In this document: piece after piece, positions 6,984 through 12,188 of the stretch
Layout of the letters: each line of letters begins with the position of its first letter
How positions within the stretch are numbered: the stretch's first letter is position 1
DNA from: an uncultured Bacteroidia bacterium
GTDB taxonomy: Bacteria > Bacteroidota > Bacteroidia > Bacteroidales > UBA932
Assembly: GCA_902796455.1 (NCBI GenBank)
Contig: CADBPH010000046.1
Span: forward strand, 1-12,188
Length of the DNA stretch: 12,188 nt
Reading direction: 5' to 3'
The notes under the pieces: generated by a model
What the model was told of the DNA's origin: nothing
Seen by the model: only the letters and a program-made list of their open reading frames with translations
The model's database searches: none
Translations under genes and position numbers: made by a program

Positions 6984-6999
6984 TTTCGCGTTGGCGAAA
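6984..6999 (+). other. Small hairpin between ftsX and the DUF3098 gene
   Basis: TTTCGC (6984-6989) and GCGAAA (6994-6999) are perfect inverted arms around a 4-base loop, 6 bases after the ftsX stop. There is no T run after it, so it is unlikely to terminate; it could mark an mRNA-processing or attenuation point. The role is inference. Confidence 0.35.
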
Positions 7000-7018
7000 G
7001 TTGAATAAGTTTTCTGAT

Positions 7019-7285
7019 ATGGGAAAAGAGAAAGTGACGGCAGGTCCGGACGGGCGGATGGCCATTACCCCGAAGGGGCTCCGGCTGCTGGTGATCGGAC
7101 TGGTGGTCATGATTTTGGGATTCGTCCTGATGATGGGAGGCGGGAGCAAGGATCCGGCCGTGTTCAATACCGCGATGTTTGATTTCCGCCGCCTGGTGCT
7201 GGCTCCGGTCGTGATTCTCGGCGGCATCGCCGTTGAAATCGTGGCGATCATGGGATTGTTCAAGGGCGGCAAGCCCCAGAAATAA
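7019..7285 (+). CDS. DUF3098 family small membrane protein
   Basis: An 88-residue protein with two hydrophobic helices at about 21-41 and 62-82, joined by GGGSKDPAVFNTAMFDFRRL. That loop, with GGGS-DP-VFN and FRR-LAP, is what I recognise as DUF3098, a Bacteroidota family of unknown function. It lies between ftsX and uppP, an arrangement I recall from other Bacteroidales, which suggests a role in envelope assembly; that is context only. The ATG at 7019 is preferred; a TTG at 7001 would add six residues (MNKFSD), start immediately after the small hairpin and gain no conserved sequence. The gap to uppP is six bases, so the two are probably co-translated. Both helices are long enough to span the membrane and both tails are basic. 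Confidence 0.87.
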   Translation: MGKEKVTAGPDGRMAITPKGLRLLVIGLVVMILGFVLMMGGGSKDPAVFNTAMFDFRRLVLAPVVILGGIAVEIVAIMGLFKGGKPQK

Positions 7286-7291
7286 GCGCTT

Positions 7292-8125
7292 ATGGATTGG
7301 TTGCAAGCCCTTTTATTGGGCATCGTGCAGGGCCTGACGGAGTTCCTTCCGGTCAGCAGCAGCGGGCATCTCATGATTTTCAAGGAGTTGCTGGGCGTGG
7401 AAACGGAAGGGTTCCTGGATTATACGGTGACGGTCCATATGGCGACGGTTTTGAGCACGATCGTCGTCTTCCGGAAGGAAATCCTGGACCTGCTGAAAGG
7501 ATTGTTCCAGTTCCGGTACAATGACCAGACGGATTACATCTGCAAGATTCTGGTTTCGATGATCCCGGTGGCGGTCGTCGGCTTTTTCTTCAAGGACCAG
7601 GTCGAGACATTGTTCGGCGCCGGATTGCTGACGGTTGCCACTTGTTTGTGCGCGACCTCGGTCCTGTTGTCGTTCTCGGACTGGGTCGGCACGCAGAAGC
7701 GGAAAGCCCGGTCGCCGGAGGAAGAAGAGACGAATCCCGCCAGGAATGGGATTTCTTACTGGCAGGCTTTCCTGGTCGGTATCGGCCAGGCATGTGCCGT
7801 GGCCCCCGGTCTTTCCCGTTCCGGCACCACCATTGCGACAGGCCTGCTCAGCGGGGTGAGAAGGGATGTCATCGCCCAGTTTTCTTTCCTCATGGTGCTG
7901 GTCCCCATTGTCGGGGAACAGTGCCTGGATGTCCTCAAGGCCATGACCGGATCCACCCCCCTGGGGAGCGGTATCGGAATCCTCCCGCTGCTGATCGGCT
8001 TTGTCGCTGCCTTTTTAAGCGGTTTGTTCGCATGCAAGGTGATGATCGCCCTGGTGCGGAAGGCTTCGCTGAAGTGGTTCGCCCTGTACTGCCTGCTGGT
8101 CGCCCTGCTGATTCTGCTTTTCTAA
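7292..8125 (+). CDS. uppP: Undecaprenyl-diphosphatase (UppP/BacA)
   Basis: UppP removes a phosphate from undecaprenyl diphosphate to regenerate the lipid carrier used for peptidoglycan and O-antigen building; overproduction gives bacitracin resistance in other bacteria. The 277-residue integral membrane protein carries both family signatures: QGLTEFLPVSSSGHL at 13-27, with Gln13 and Glu17 of the (E/Q)xxxE motif, the Ser cluster and His26; and APGLSRSGTT at 171-180 with Arg176. These line up with the catalytic Glu, Ser, His and Arg known for E. coli BacA. About eight hydrophobic helices are visible, and a charged insert (KRKARSPEEEE, 136-146) separates the two halves. It is the third gene of the ftsX unit, spaced 6 bases from the gene before and 10 from lpxH. 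Confidence 0.97.
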   Translation: MDWLQALLLGIVQGLTEFLPVSSSGHLMIFKELLGVETEGFLDYTVTVHMATVLSTIVVFRKEILDLLKGLFQFRYNDQTDYICKILVSMIPVAVVGFFFKDQVETLFGAGLLTVATCLCATSVLLSFSDWVGTQKRKARSPEEEETNPARNGISYWQAFLVGIGQACAVAPGLSRSGTTIATGLLSGVRRDVIAQFSFLMVLVPIVGEQCLDVLKAMTGSTPLGSGIGILPLLIGFVAAFLSGLFACKVMIALVRKASLKWFALYCLLVALLILLF

Positions 8126-8135
8126 ATGGTTCCCC

Positions 8136-8888
8136 ATGCCTGAGCGCAATCTCATATACTTCGTTTCGGATGTGCACCTGGGCCTGGATGTCAAGGACCC
8201 GGCGGACCGGGAGCGGCGTTTCGTGGCTTTCCTGCGCTCGCTGGATCCGCAGCGGACCAAGGCGCTGTACATGCTTGGGGACATCTGGGATTTCTGGTAT
8301 GAGTACCATGACGTGGCCCCGATGGGGTATGTCCGGGTCTTTTCCGCCATCCTGGACCTGATTGAAGCCGGGGTGAAGGTCTATTTCTTCCGGGGGAATC
8401 ACGATATCTGGATTTACCATTATTTTTCCCGGCTGGGAATGGAGATCCTGGAGCAGCCCTACGTGCTGGAAGCCGGCGGAAAGCGGTTCTGCCTCGGCCA
8501 TGGGGACGGGCTGGGTCCCGGGATGTATTCCTACAAACTGATGCGCTGGGTTTTCCGTGCCCGTTTCTTCCAGGTGCTGTACAGTTTCCTGCATCCTTGG
8601 CTGGCTTTCCGGCTCGGGAAAGGATGGTCCAAGAAGAGCCGGCTGGCGAAAAGTGTCGAATACGTGTTCCGGGGTGAAGATGAGCCGCTGTACAAATGGT
8701 GCGTGGATTTCTGTGCGGAAACGCCGGTGGACTACTTTATTTTCGGCCATTACCATACCCGGGTGGACATGCCGGTAGCCGGCGGAGCCCGCCTGCTGAT
8801 CCTCAAGGACTGGATGGATTCCTCTCCCTATGTTTCGTTCGATTTGACGACCGGGGTCTTGGGGTACTGTCCGAATATGGAGAAATAA
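8136..8888 (+). CDS. lpxH: UDP-2,3-diacylglucosamine diphosphatase (LpxH-type)
   Basis: LpxH hydrolyses UDP-2,3-diacylglucosamine to lipid X and UMP, the fourth step of lipid A synthesis, at the inner face of the cytoplasmic membrane. The 250-residue protein is a calcineurin-type metallophosphoesterase with every metal-binding motif in order: SDVHLG (11-16), GDIWDFW (48-54), GNHD (87-90), HGD (122-124) and GHYHT (204-208). The GDIWDFW segment and size fit LpxH rather than generic phosphoesterases; the more distant LpxH2-type relatives remain possible. The central RARFFQVLYSFLHPWLAF region is hydrophobic and probably forms the lipid-binding cap. It starts 10 bases after uppP. Its last 61 bases overlap the 3' end of the opposing DUF4294 gene. 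Confidence 0.9.
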   Translation: MPERNLIYFVSDVHLGLDVKDPADRERRFVAFLRSLDPQRTKALYMLGDIWDFWYEYHDVAPMGYVRVFSAILDLIEAGVKVYFFRGNHDIWIYHYFSRLGMEILEQPYVLEAGGKRFCLGHGDGLGPGMYSYKLMRWVFRARFFQVLYSFLHPWLAFRLGKGWSKKSRLAKSVEYVFRGEDEPLYKWCVDFCAETPVDYFIFGHYHTRVDMPVAGGARLLILKDWMDSSPYVSFDLTTGVLGYCPNMEK

Positions 8889-9490
8889 TAGTCCGGGAAC
8901 TCCCCGCGCTGCCATTTCCTGACCAGGTCTTCTACGTCGCGGTCCTCCCCGGCGGGATCGTAGGGCCGTTTGAGGTCGCTGCCGAACATCTTCGCAATCC
9001 CTTGCCAGAATCCTGCTGCCATGCCGCTTTTGTAATCCTTGATAATATTGTAGGAGTTCTTCCCGACCTCGCGGTCAATCAGTTTCATCAGCAGCTGGCC
9101 CTGGGTGATGGTCATGTTCCTGACCGGGTCTTCATAGGCCGCGAACAAACTCTTCTGCAGGTTGTTGACGTATTTTTCCTTTTTCCGGCGCCCCATGTTG
9201 TCGGCCAGGAAGGTGCTGTCGGTCCGGGCGACCAGGTCCCGGGCAAATAGGGCATAGGGGTAGGTTTTGCTGAAATTGTATACCAGCCGCGTATATTTCT
9301 TCCAGTCCCGTTTGGATTTGCGTCCGGAGGCCCATTTCCAGGCCGGTTTGAGATTTTCAACGAAAACGGTGTCGCCATTCTCCACGCGGTAGTGCAGGAC
9401 GGAGGGACGCTGCTCCTGTGCCGCCCCGGCGGCGGGGAAGGCCGCCAGCAAGGCGGAAATGAGCAGGATATGGAAGGCGGTCCGTTTCAT
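8828..9490 (-). CDS. DUF4294 domain protein, predicted secreted
   Basis: A 220-residue protein that matches DUF4294, a Bacteroidota family of unknown function (recognised from KTYPYALFARDL, ITQGQLLMKLIDREVGKNSYNII and FWQGIAKMFGSDLKRPYDP). A signal peptide is clear: MKRTAF, a hydrophobic Leu/Ala run, and a likely cut after AGAA at about residue 24; there is no lipobox Cys, so it is probably periplasmic and soluble. The protein is basic and rich in Trp/Tyr. The start at 9490 is chosen because the signal peptide begins there; an in-frame ATG at 9565 would add 25 unrelated residues and cross the promoter. The last 20 codons run antisense into the lpxH 3' end. No catalytic motif can be named. Confidence 0.87.
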   Translation of the reverse strand: MKRTAFHILLISALLAAFPAAGAAQEQRPSVLHYRVENGDTVFVENLKPAWKWASGRKSKRDWKKYTRLVYNFSKTYPYALFARDLVARTDSTFLADNMGRRKKEKYVNNLQKSLFAAYEDPVRNMTITQGQLLMKLIDREVGKNSYNIIKDYKSGMAAGFWQGIAKMFGSDLKRPYDPAGEDRDVEDLVRKWQRGEFPDYYFSIFGQYPKTPVVKSNET

Positions 9491-9497
9491 TTCGGGG

Positions 9498-9505
9498 CAA
9501 ATGTA
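9498..9505 (-). promoter_or_regulatory. Candidate -7 element for the DUF4294 gene
   Basis: Read on the minus strand the segment is TACATTTG, a full TAnnTTTG match that ends 7 bases before the ATG at 9490. Transcription from it would give an almost leaderless mRNA. No convincing -33 TTTG is seen, so confidence is moderate. Confidence 0.42.
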
Positions 9506-9658
9506 GAAACACTTTGCAGAGACTGTTTTTTCGGTCCTTCCGACTCGTGTCGAAAATCGTGCCAAAAATTTTTTGTCGCCTTGCGTAAATGATTGAAATT
9601 CCGGATAATGACTTTTGATTTCCGTGGTCGAAAAAGTTGAAAAAAAATCTGAAAAGTG

Positions 9659-9688
9659 TTTGCTTTCCGGATATTTTTGCTAACTTTG
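9659..9688 (+). promoter_or_regulatory. Strong Bacteroidetes-type promoter for the rplP ribosomal operon
   Basis: TTTG at 9659-9662 and TAACTTTG at 9681-9688 are separated by 18 bases, a full match to both promoter elements. This is the best promoter in the window. It gives a leader of roughly 80 bases before the rplP ATG. Its presence shows that rplP begins a transcription unit here. Confidence 0.82.
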
Positions 9689-9776
9689 CAATCCCAAAAT
9701 TGAGGAAAAGTTTACCCAACCGACTGATACTCAAGCGTTTAGGGAATTTGGAAATATTTTTTAAAGTTATACAGCA

Positions 9777-10196
9777 ATGTTACAACCGAAGAAAACAAAA
9801 TTTAGAAGGGAACAGAAGAACCGCATGAAAGGTAACGCCCAGAGGGGAAACCAGCTTGCGTTCGGTTCTTTCGGTCTGAAGACCCTTGAAAATTGTTGGC
9901 TTACCGCGCAGCAGATCGAAGCTGCCCGTCAGGCTATTTCGCGTAGGATGAACCGTGAGGGCCAGATCTGGATCAGGGTATTCCCTTCCAAGCCGTTCAC
10001 GAAGAAACCGTTGTCAACCCGTATGGGTAAAGGTAAGGGTGATCCGCAGGGCTTTGTCTGCCCGATCACGCCCGGCCGTATTCTCTTCGAGGCTGAGGGT
10101 GTTTCCCTCGAGATTGCACGCGATGCCATGAAACTCGCTGCCTCCAAACTCCCGGTAGACACGAAGTTCATCGTCCGCAGAGATTATGTCGAATAA
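9777..10196 (+). CDS. rplP: 50S ribosomal protein L16
   Basis: L16 binds 23S rRNA near the peptidyl transferase centre and the A-site tRNA. The 139 residues carry the family core: [53 protein letters not shown] and [13 protein letters not shown] (with Arg82 at the site that is hydroxylated in E. coli L16), ending [15 protein letters not shown]. Length is as usual. In the common bacterial order rpsC precedes rplP; here rplP is the first gene after its own promoter, with an unrelated minus-strand gene upstream. Seventeen bases separate it from rpmC. Confidence 0.97.
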   Translation: MLQPKKTKFRREQKNRMKGNAQRGNQLAFGSFGLKTLENCWLTAQQIEAARQAISRRMNREGQIWIRVFPSKPFTKKPLSTRMGKGKGDPQGFVCPITPGRILFEAEGVSLEIARDAMKLAASKLPVDTKFIVRRDYVE

Positions 10197-10213
10197 TTTA
10201 ATGGAGACTGAAA

Positions 10214-10411
10214 ATGAAAATAGCTGAAGTACGCGAGATGTCCATTGCAGACCTGCAGGACCGCATCGGAGTAGAAAAGGCCAAACTCGATTCCATGAGG
10301 ATCAACCACGCCATCTCTCCATTAGAGGATACATCCGAATTCAAGAAGATCCGCAGGGATATCGCCCGCATGGCAACCGTCCTTGCCGAGAAAGAAAATG
10401 AACAGAAATAA
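10214..10411 (+). CDS. rpmC: 50S ribosomal protein L29
   Basis: L29 is a small two-helix protein beside the nascent-chain exit tunnel, near the docking site for trigger factor and SRP. The 65-residue Lys/Glu-rich protein begins MKIAEVREMSIADLQDRI and contains IRRDIARMATVLAEKE, both in family positions. It sits in the expected place between L16 and S17, 11 bases before rpsQ. The region between its two helices (NHAISPLEDTSEFKK) differs from the E. coli protein in the way I expect of Bacteroidota. Confidence 0.94.
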   Translation: MKIAEVREMSIADLQDRIGVEKAKLDSMRINHAISPLEDTSEFKKIRRDIARMATVLAEKENEQK

Positions 10412-10422
10412 TTTGACGCCCT

Positions 10423-10677
10423 ATGGAAAGAAATCTTCGTAAGGAAAGAATAGGTGTTGTGGTCAGCAATAAGATGGACAAGACGATCATCGTTGCAACC
10501 GAGGCCAGGGAAAAACACCCGATTTACGGTAAGTTCGTCAAGCATACCACCAAATTCGTCGCTGAGGACGAAAAGAACGAGTGCAGCGAAGGCGATACCG
10601 TCCGCATCATGGAAACCCGTCCGCTGAGCAAGACCAAGCGGTGGAGATTAGTTGAAATTGTAGAAAAAGTCAAATAG
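10423..10677 (+). CDS. rpsQ: 30S ribosomal protein S17
   Basis: S17 is an OB-fold primary binder of 16S rRNA, needed early in 30S assembly. The 84 residues show [37 protein letters not shown] and the family segment [25 protein letters not shown]. Its stop is followed after only two bases by the rplN start, so translation is probably coupled. Confidence 0.97.
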   Translation: MERNLRKERIGVVVSNKMDKTIIVATEAREKHPIYGKFVKHTTKFVAEDEKNECSEGDTVRIMETRPLSKTKRWRLVEIVEKVK

Positions 10678-10679
10678 CT

Positions 10680-11045
10680 ATGATACAGCAGGAATCACGT
10701 TTACAGGTGGCCGACAACAGCGGTGCAAAGGAAGTCCTCTGCATCCGTGTTCTCGGGGGAACCCACCATCGTTATGCTACAGTTGGTGACAAGATCGTTG
10801 TAGCAGTCAAGAGTGCGATCTCCGGTGGAGATACGAAGAAAGGTACAGTCTCCAAGGCTGTCATCGTCCGCACAAAGAAAGAGATCCGCAGACCTGATGG
10901 ATCATATATCCGTTTCGACGACAATGCCTGTGTTCTCCTGAACAATGCCGGGGAACTCCGTGGCACCCGTATTTTCGGACCTGTCGCAAGGGAACTGCGT
11001 GAGAATTACATGAAGATTGTGTCTCTGGCACCCGAGGTCCTTTAA
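10680..11045 (+). CDS. rplN: 50S ribosomal protein L14
   Basis: L14 binds 23S rRNA at the subunit interface and forms a bridge with 16S rRNA. The 121-residue sequence is strongly conserved: [40 protein letters not shown], and [14 protein letters not shown] near the C terminus. Length is typical (about 122). Thirteen bases separate it from rplX. Confidence 0.98.
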   Translation: MIQQESRLQVADNSGAKEVLCIRVLGGTHHRYATVGDKIVVAVKSAISGGDTKKGTVSKAVIVRTKKEIRRPDGSYIRFDDNACVLLNNAGELRGTRIFGPVARELRENYMKIVSLAPEVL

Positions 11046-11058
11046 ATCAGCAAGTATC

Positions 11059-11391
11059 ATGAAAAAGATTCATATCAAGAAAGGCGACACCGTCTATGTG
11101 AATGCCGGTAACGACAAAGGCAAGACCGGAAAGGTCCTCGAGGTCATTCCTTCCAAGGACAGGGTCATCGTAGAAGGTATTAATATCGTTAGCAAGCACA
11201 CCAAGCCGAATGCGAAGCAGCCTCAGGGCGGCATCGTCAAGCAGGAAGCCGGCATCCATGTTTCGAATGTCCAGCTTCTCGACCCGGCCAAGAGTACCGC
11301 GACCAATCCTGTCCCTACCCGGATCGGATACCGTTTCGAGGACGGCAAGAAGGTTCGTTATGCTAAAAAATCTGGAGAGGAGATCAAATAG
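11059..11391 (+). CDS. rplX: 50S ribosomal protein L24
   Basis: L24 starts 50S assembly by binding the 5' domain of 23S rRNA. The 110 residues open with a KOW motif ([20 protein letters not shown], about 6-25), followed by [15 protein letters not shown] and [16 protein letters not shown]. The ATG at 11059 is the true start; an upstream in-frame ATG at 11017 lies inside rplN and adds 14 unrelated residues. Its stop lies two bases before rplE. Confidence 0.96.
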   Translation: MKKIHIKKGDTVYVNAGNDKGKTGKVLEVIPSKDRVIVEGINIVSKHTKPNAKQPQGGIVKQEAGIHVSNVQLLDPAKSTATNPVPTRIGYRFEDGKKVRYAKKSGEEIK

Positions 11392-11393
11392 TT

Positions 11394-11996
11394 ATGGCAA
11401 AGAAGACGAAGAATGAGCCTGTTGCAACAGTAGCATTGCCTGCAGGTTATGTACCTACCCTGAAGAAGGTGTACAAAGAAGAGATCGTGCCCGCTCTGAT
11501 GAAGCAGTTCTCTTATACGACAGTGATGCAGGTTCCGAGGCTTGTCAAGATCACCATCAACGAAGGTGTCGGCGACGCCACCCAGGACAAGAAGCTGGCG
11601 GAAGAAGCCGCTGAGGAACTCTCCCTGATCGTCGGCCAGAAGGCTGTCATCACCAACTCTACGAAGGATATCTCCAACTTCAAGCTGCGTAAGGGCATGC
11701 CGGTCGGCGTGAAAGTTACCCTGCGTTCGACGAAGATGTACGAATTCCTCGAGCGTCTGATCCGCGTCTCCCTCCCTCGTATCCGCGATTTCAACGGTAT
11801 TTCCGAGAAACTTGACGGCCGTGGCAACTATACCCTCGGTATCAAGGAGCAGATCATCTTCCCTGAGATCGACATGGACAAGAACCCGAAGATCCACGGA
11901 ATGGAGATTACGTTTGTCACGACGGCGACCACCGACGAAGAGGCTCACGCCCTCCTGAAGGCTTTCGGTCTGCCTTTCAAGAAACACAACGACTAA
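11394..11996 (+). CDS. rplE: 50S ribosomal protein L5
   Basis: L5 binds 5S rRNA and contacts the P-site tRNA in the central protuberance. Core motifs are [60 protein letters not shown] and [12 protein letters not shown]. At 200 residues it is longer than the E. coli protein (179): there are about 19 more residues before the conserved core, of which [20 protein letters not shown] looks like an added tail. The start is secure because it sits two bases after rplX and the next in-frame ATG (Met36) lies inside the conserved N-terminal helix. Confidence 0.97.
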   Translation: MAKKTKNEPVATVALPAGYVPTLKKVYKEEIVPALMKQFSYTTVMQVPRLVKITINEGVGDATQDKKLAEEAAEELSLIVGQKAVITNSTKDISNFKLRKGMPVGVKVTLRSTKMYEFLERLIRVSLPRIRDFNGISEKLDGRGNYTLGIKEQIIFPEIDMDKNPKIHGMEITFVTTATTDEEAHALLKAFGLPFKKHND

Positions 11997-12011
11997 TTAA
12001 AAGAGTATACA

Positions 12012-12188
12012 ATGGTAAAAGAATCAATGAAAGCCCGCGAAGTCAAGCGCGCCAAATTAGTTGCTAAGTACGCTGAAAAGAGAAAGGCTCTGAAAGAGGC
12101 CGGTGATTGGGCAGCCCTCGACAAGCTCCCCAAGAACTCCTCCTCCGTCCGTCTCCACAACCGCTGCTCCCTGACCGGTCGTCCGAAA
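12012..12188 (+). CDS. rpsN: 30S ribosomal protein S14, N-terminal part (3' end outside window)
   Basis: Fifty-nine codons are visible and the frame is open to the last base. [22 protein letters not shown] and [14 protein letters not shown] are S14 signatures. The two CxxC zinc ligand pairs of the short S14 form are absent, so this is the zinc-independent (C-) type, normally 89-101 residues. It follows rplE after 15 bases, as in the standard spc order; rpsH would be expected next. Confidence 0.95.
   Translation, partial: MVKESMKAREVKRAKLVAKYAEKRKALKEAGDWAALDKLPKNSSSVRLHNRCSLTGRPK

Larger units (their letters stand above)
9491..9776. other. Intergenic region between the DUF4294 gene and rplP
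   Basis: A 286-base A/T-rich region with divergent promoters at its two ends (9498-9505 minus, 9659-9688 plus). The stretch between has several A or T runs but no ORF with coding character and no RNA gene I can recognise. The last 80 or so bases would form the rplP leader; I see no strong hairpin in it. Confidence 0.7.

Noticed and set aside
7935..8915. Minus-strand open frame of about 325 codons opposite uppP and lpxH
   Set aside because: It crosses two well-supported genes, and its product is rich in His, Pro, Arg and Gln as expected from an antisense frame of GC-rich coding DNA.
9560..9576. A-run followed by T-run near 9562-9575 considered as a terminator
   Set aside because: There is no GC stem beside it, and the flanking genes point away from it on both sides, so no transcript is expected to end there.
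9637..9828. Small plus-strand open frame overlapping the rplP start
   Set aside because: It runs through the promoter and leader of rplP in another frame and has no coding character.

Overview
The window looks like chromosomal core DNA from a fairly GC-rich member of the Bacteroidota, most likely order Bacteroidales. Three things point there. Families largely restricted to that phylum are present (DUF4270, DUF3098, DUF4294 and a short 'glycogen/starch synthase' N-terminal-domain protein). Promoters resemble the Bacteroidetes TTTG / TAnnTTTG type. Genes generally lack a strong Shine-Dalgarno sequence and have A/T-rich start regions instead. The genus cannot be fixed from the sequence alone. 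I see no mobile element, CRISPR array, tRNA or rRNA.

Layout. (1) 1-3025, plus strand: the 3' end of a TlpA-like thioredoxin-fold protein, then uvrC (nucleotide excision repair, TTG start directly abutting the previous stop) and a PnuC-type vitamin transporter. (2) 3026-3490: acpP as a single-gene unit with its own promoter, a small leader hairpin and a strong bidirectional terminator. (3) 3513-6008, minus strand: a two-gene unit made of a catalytically degenerate, C-domain-less GT5 glycogen-synthase-like protein followed 3 nt later by a DUF4270 lipoprotein with a striking Gly-Tyr repeat tract. (4) 6099-8888, plus strand, divergent from (3): ftsX, DUF3098, uppP and lpxH, a compact envelope-biogenesis cluster (divisome/peptidoglycan-hydrolase control, undecaprenyl phosphate recycling, lipid A synthesis). 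(5) 8828-9490, minus strand: a secreted DUF4294 protein whose 3' end overlaps the 3' end of lpxH by 61 bp. (6) 9659-12188, plus strand: a ribosomal protein operon, rplP-rpmC-rpsQ-rplN-rplX-rplE-rpsN (cut by the window end), driven by the clearest promoter in the window.

Most genes have routine, well-supported assignments. The features that depart from textbook layout are the break of the S10/spc ribosomal protein order between rpsC and rplP, acpP standing without an adjacent fabF, the lpxH/DUF4294 tail-to-tail overlap, and the conserved but apparently non-catalytic glycogen-synthase-like protein coupled to a repeat-bearing lipoprotein. No clearly new multi-gene system such as a defence island or biosynthetic cluster is visible. 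The nearest candidate for undescribed biology is the GT5-like/DUF4270 pair.
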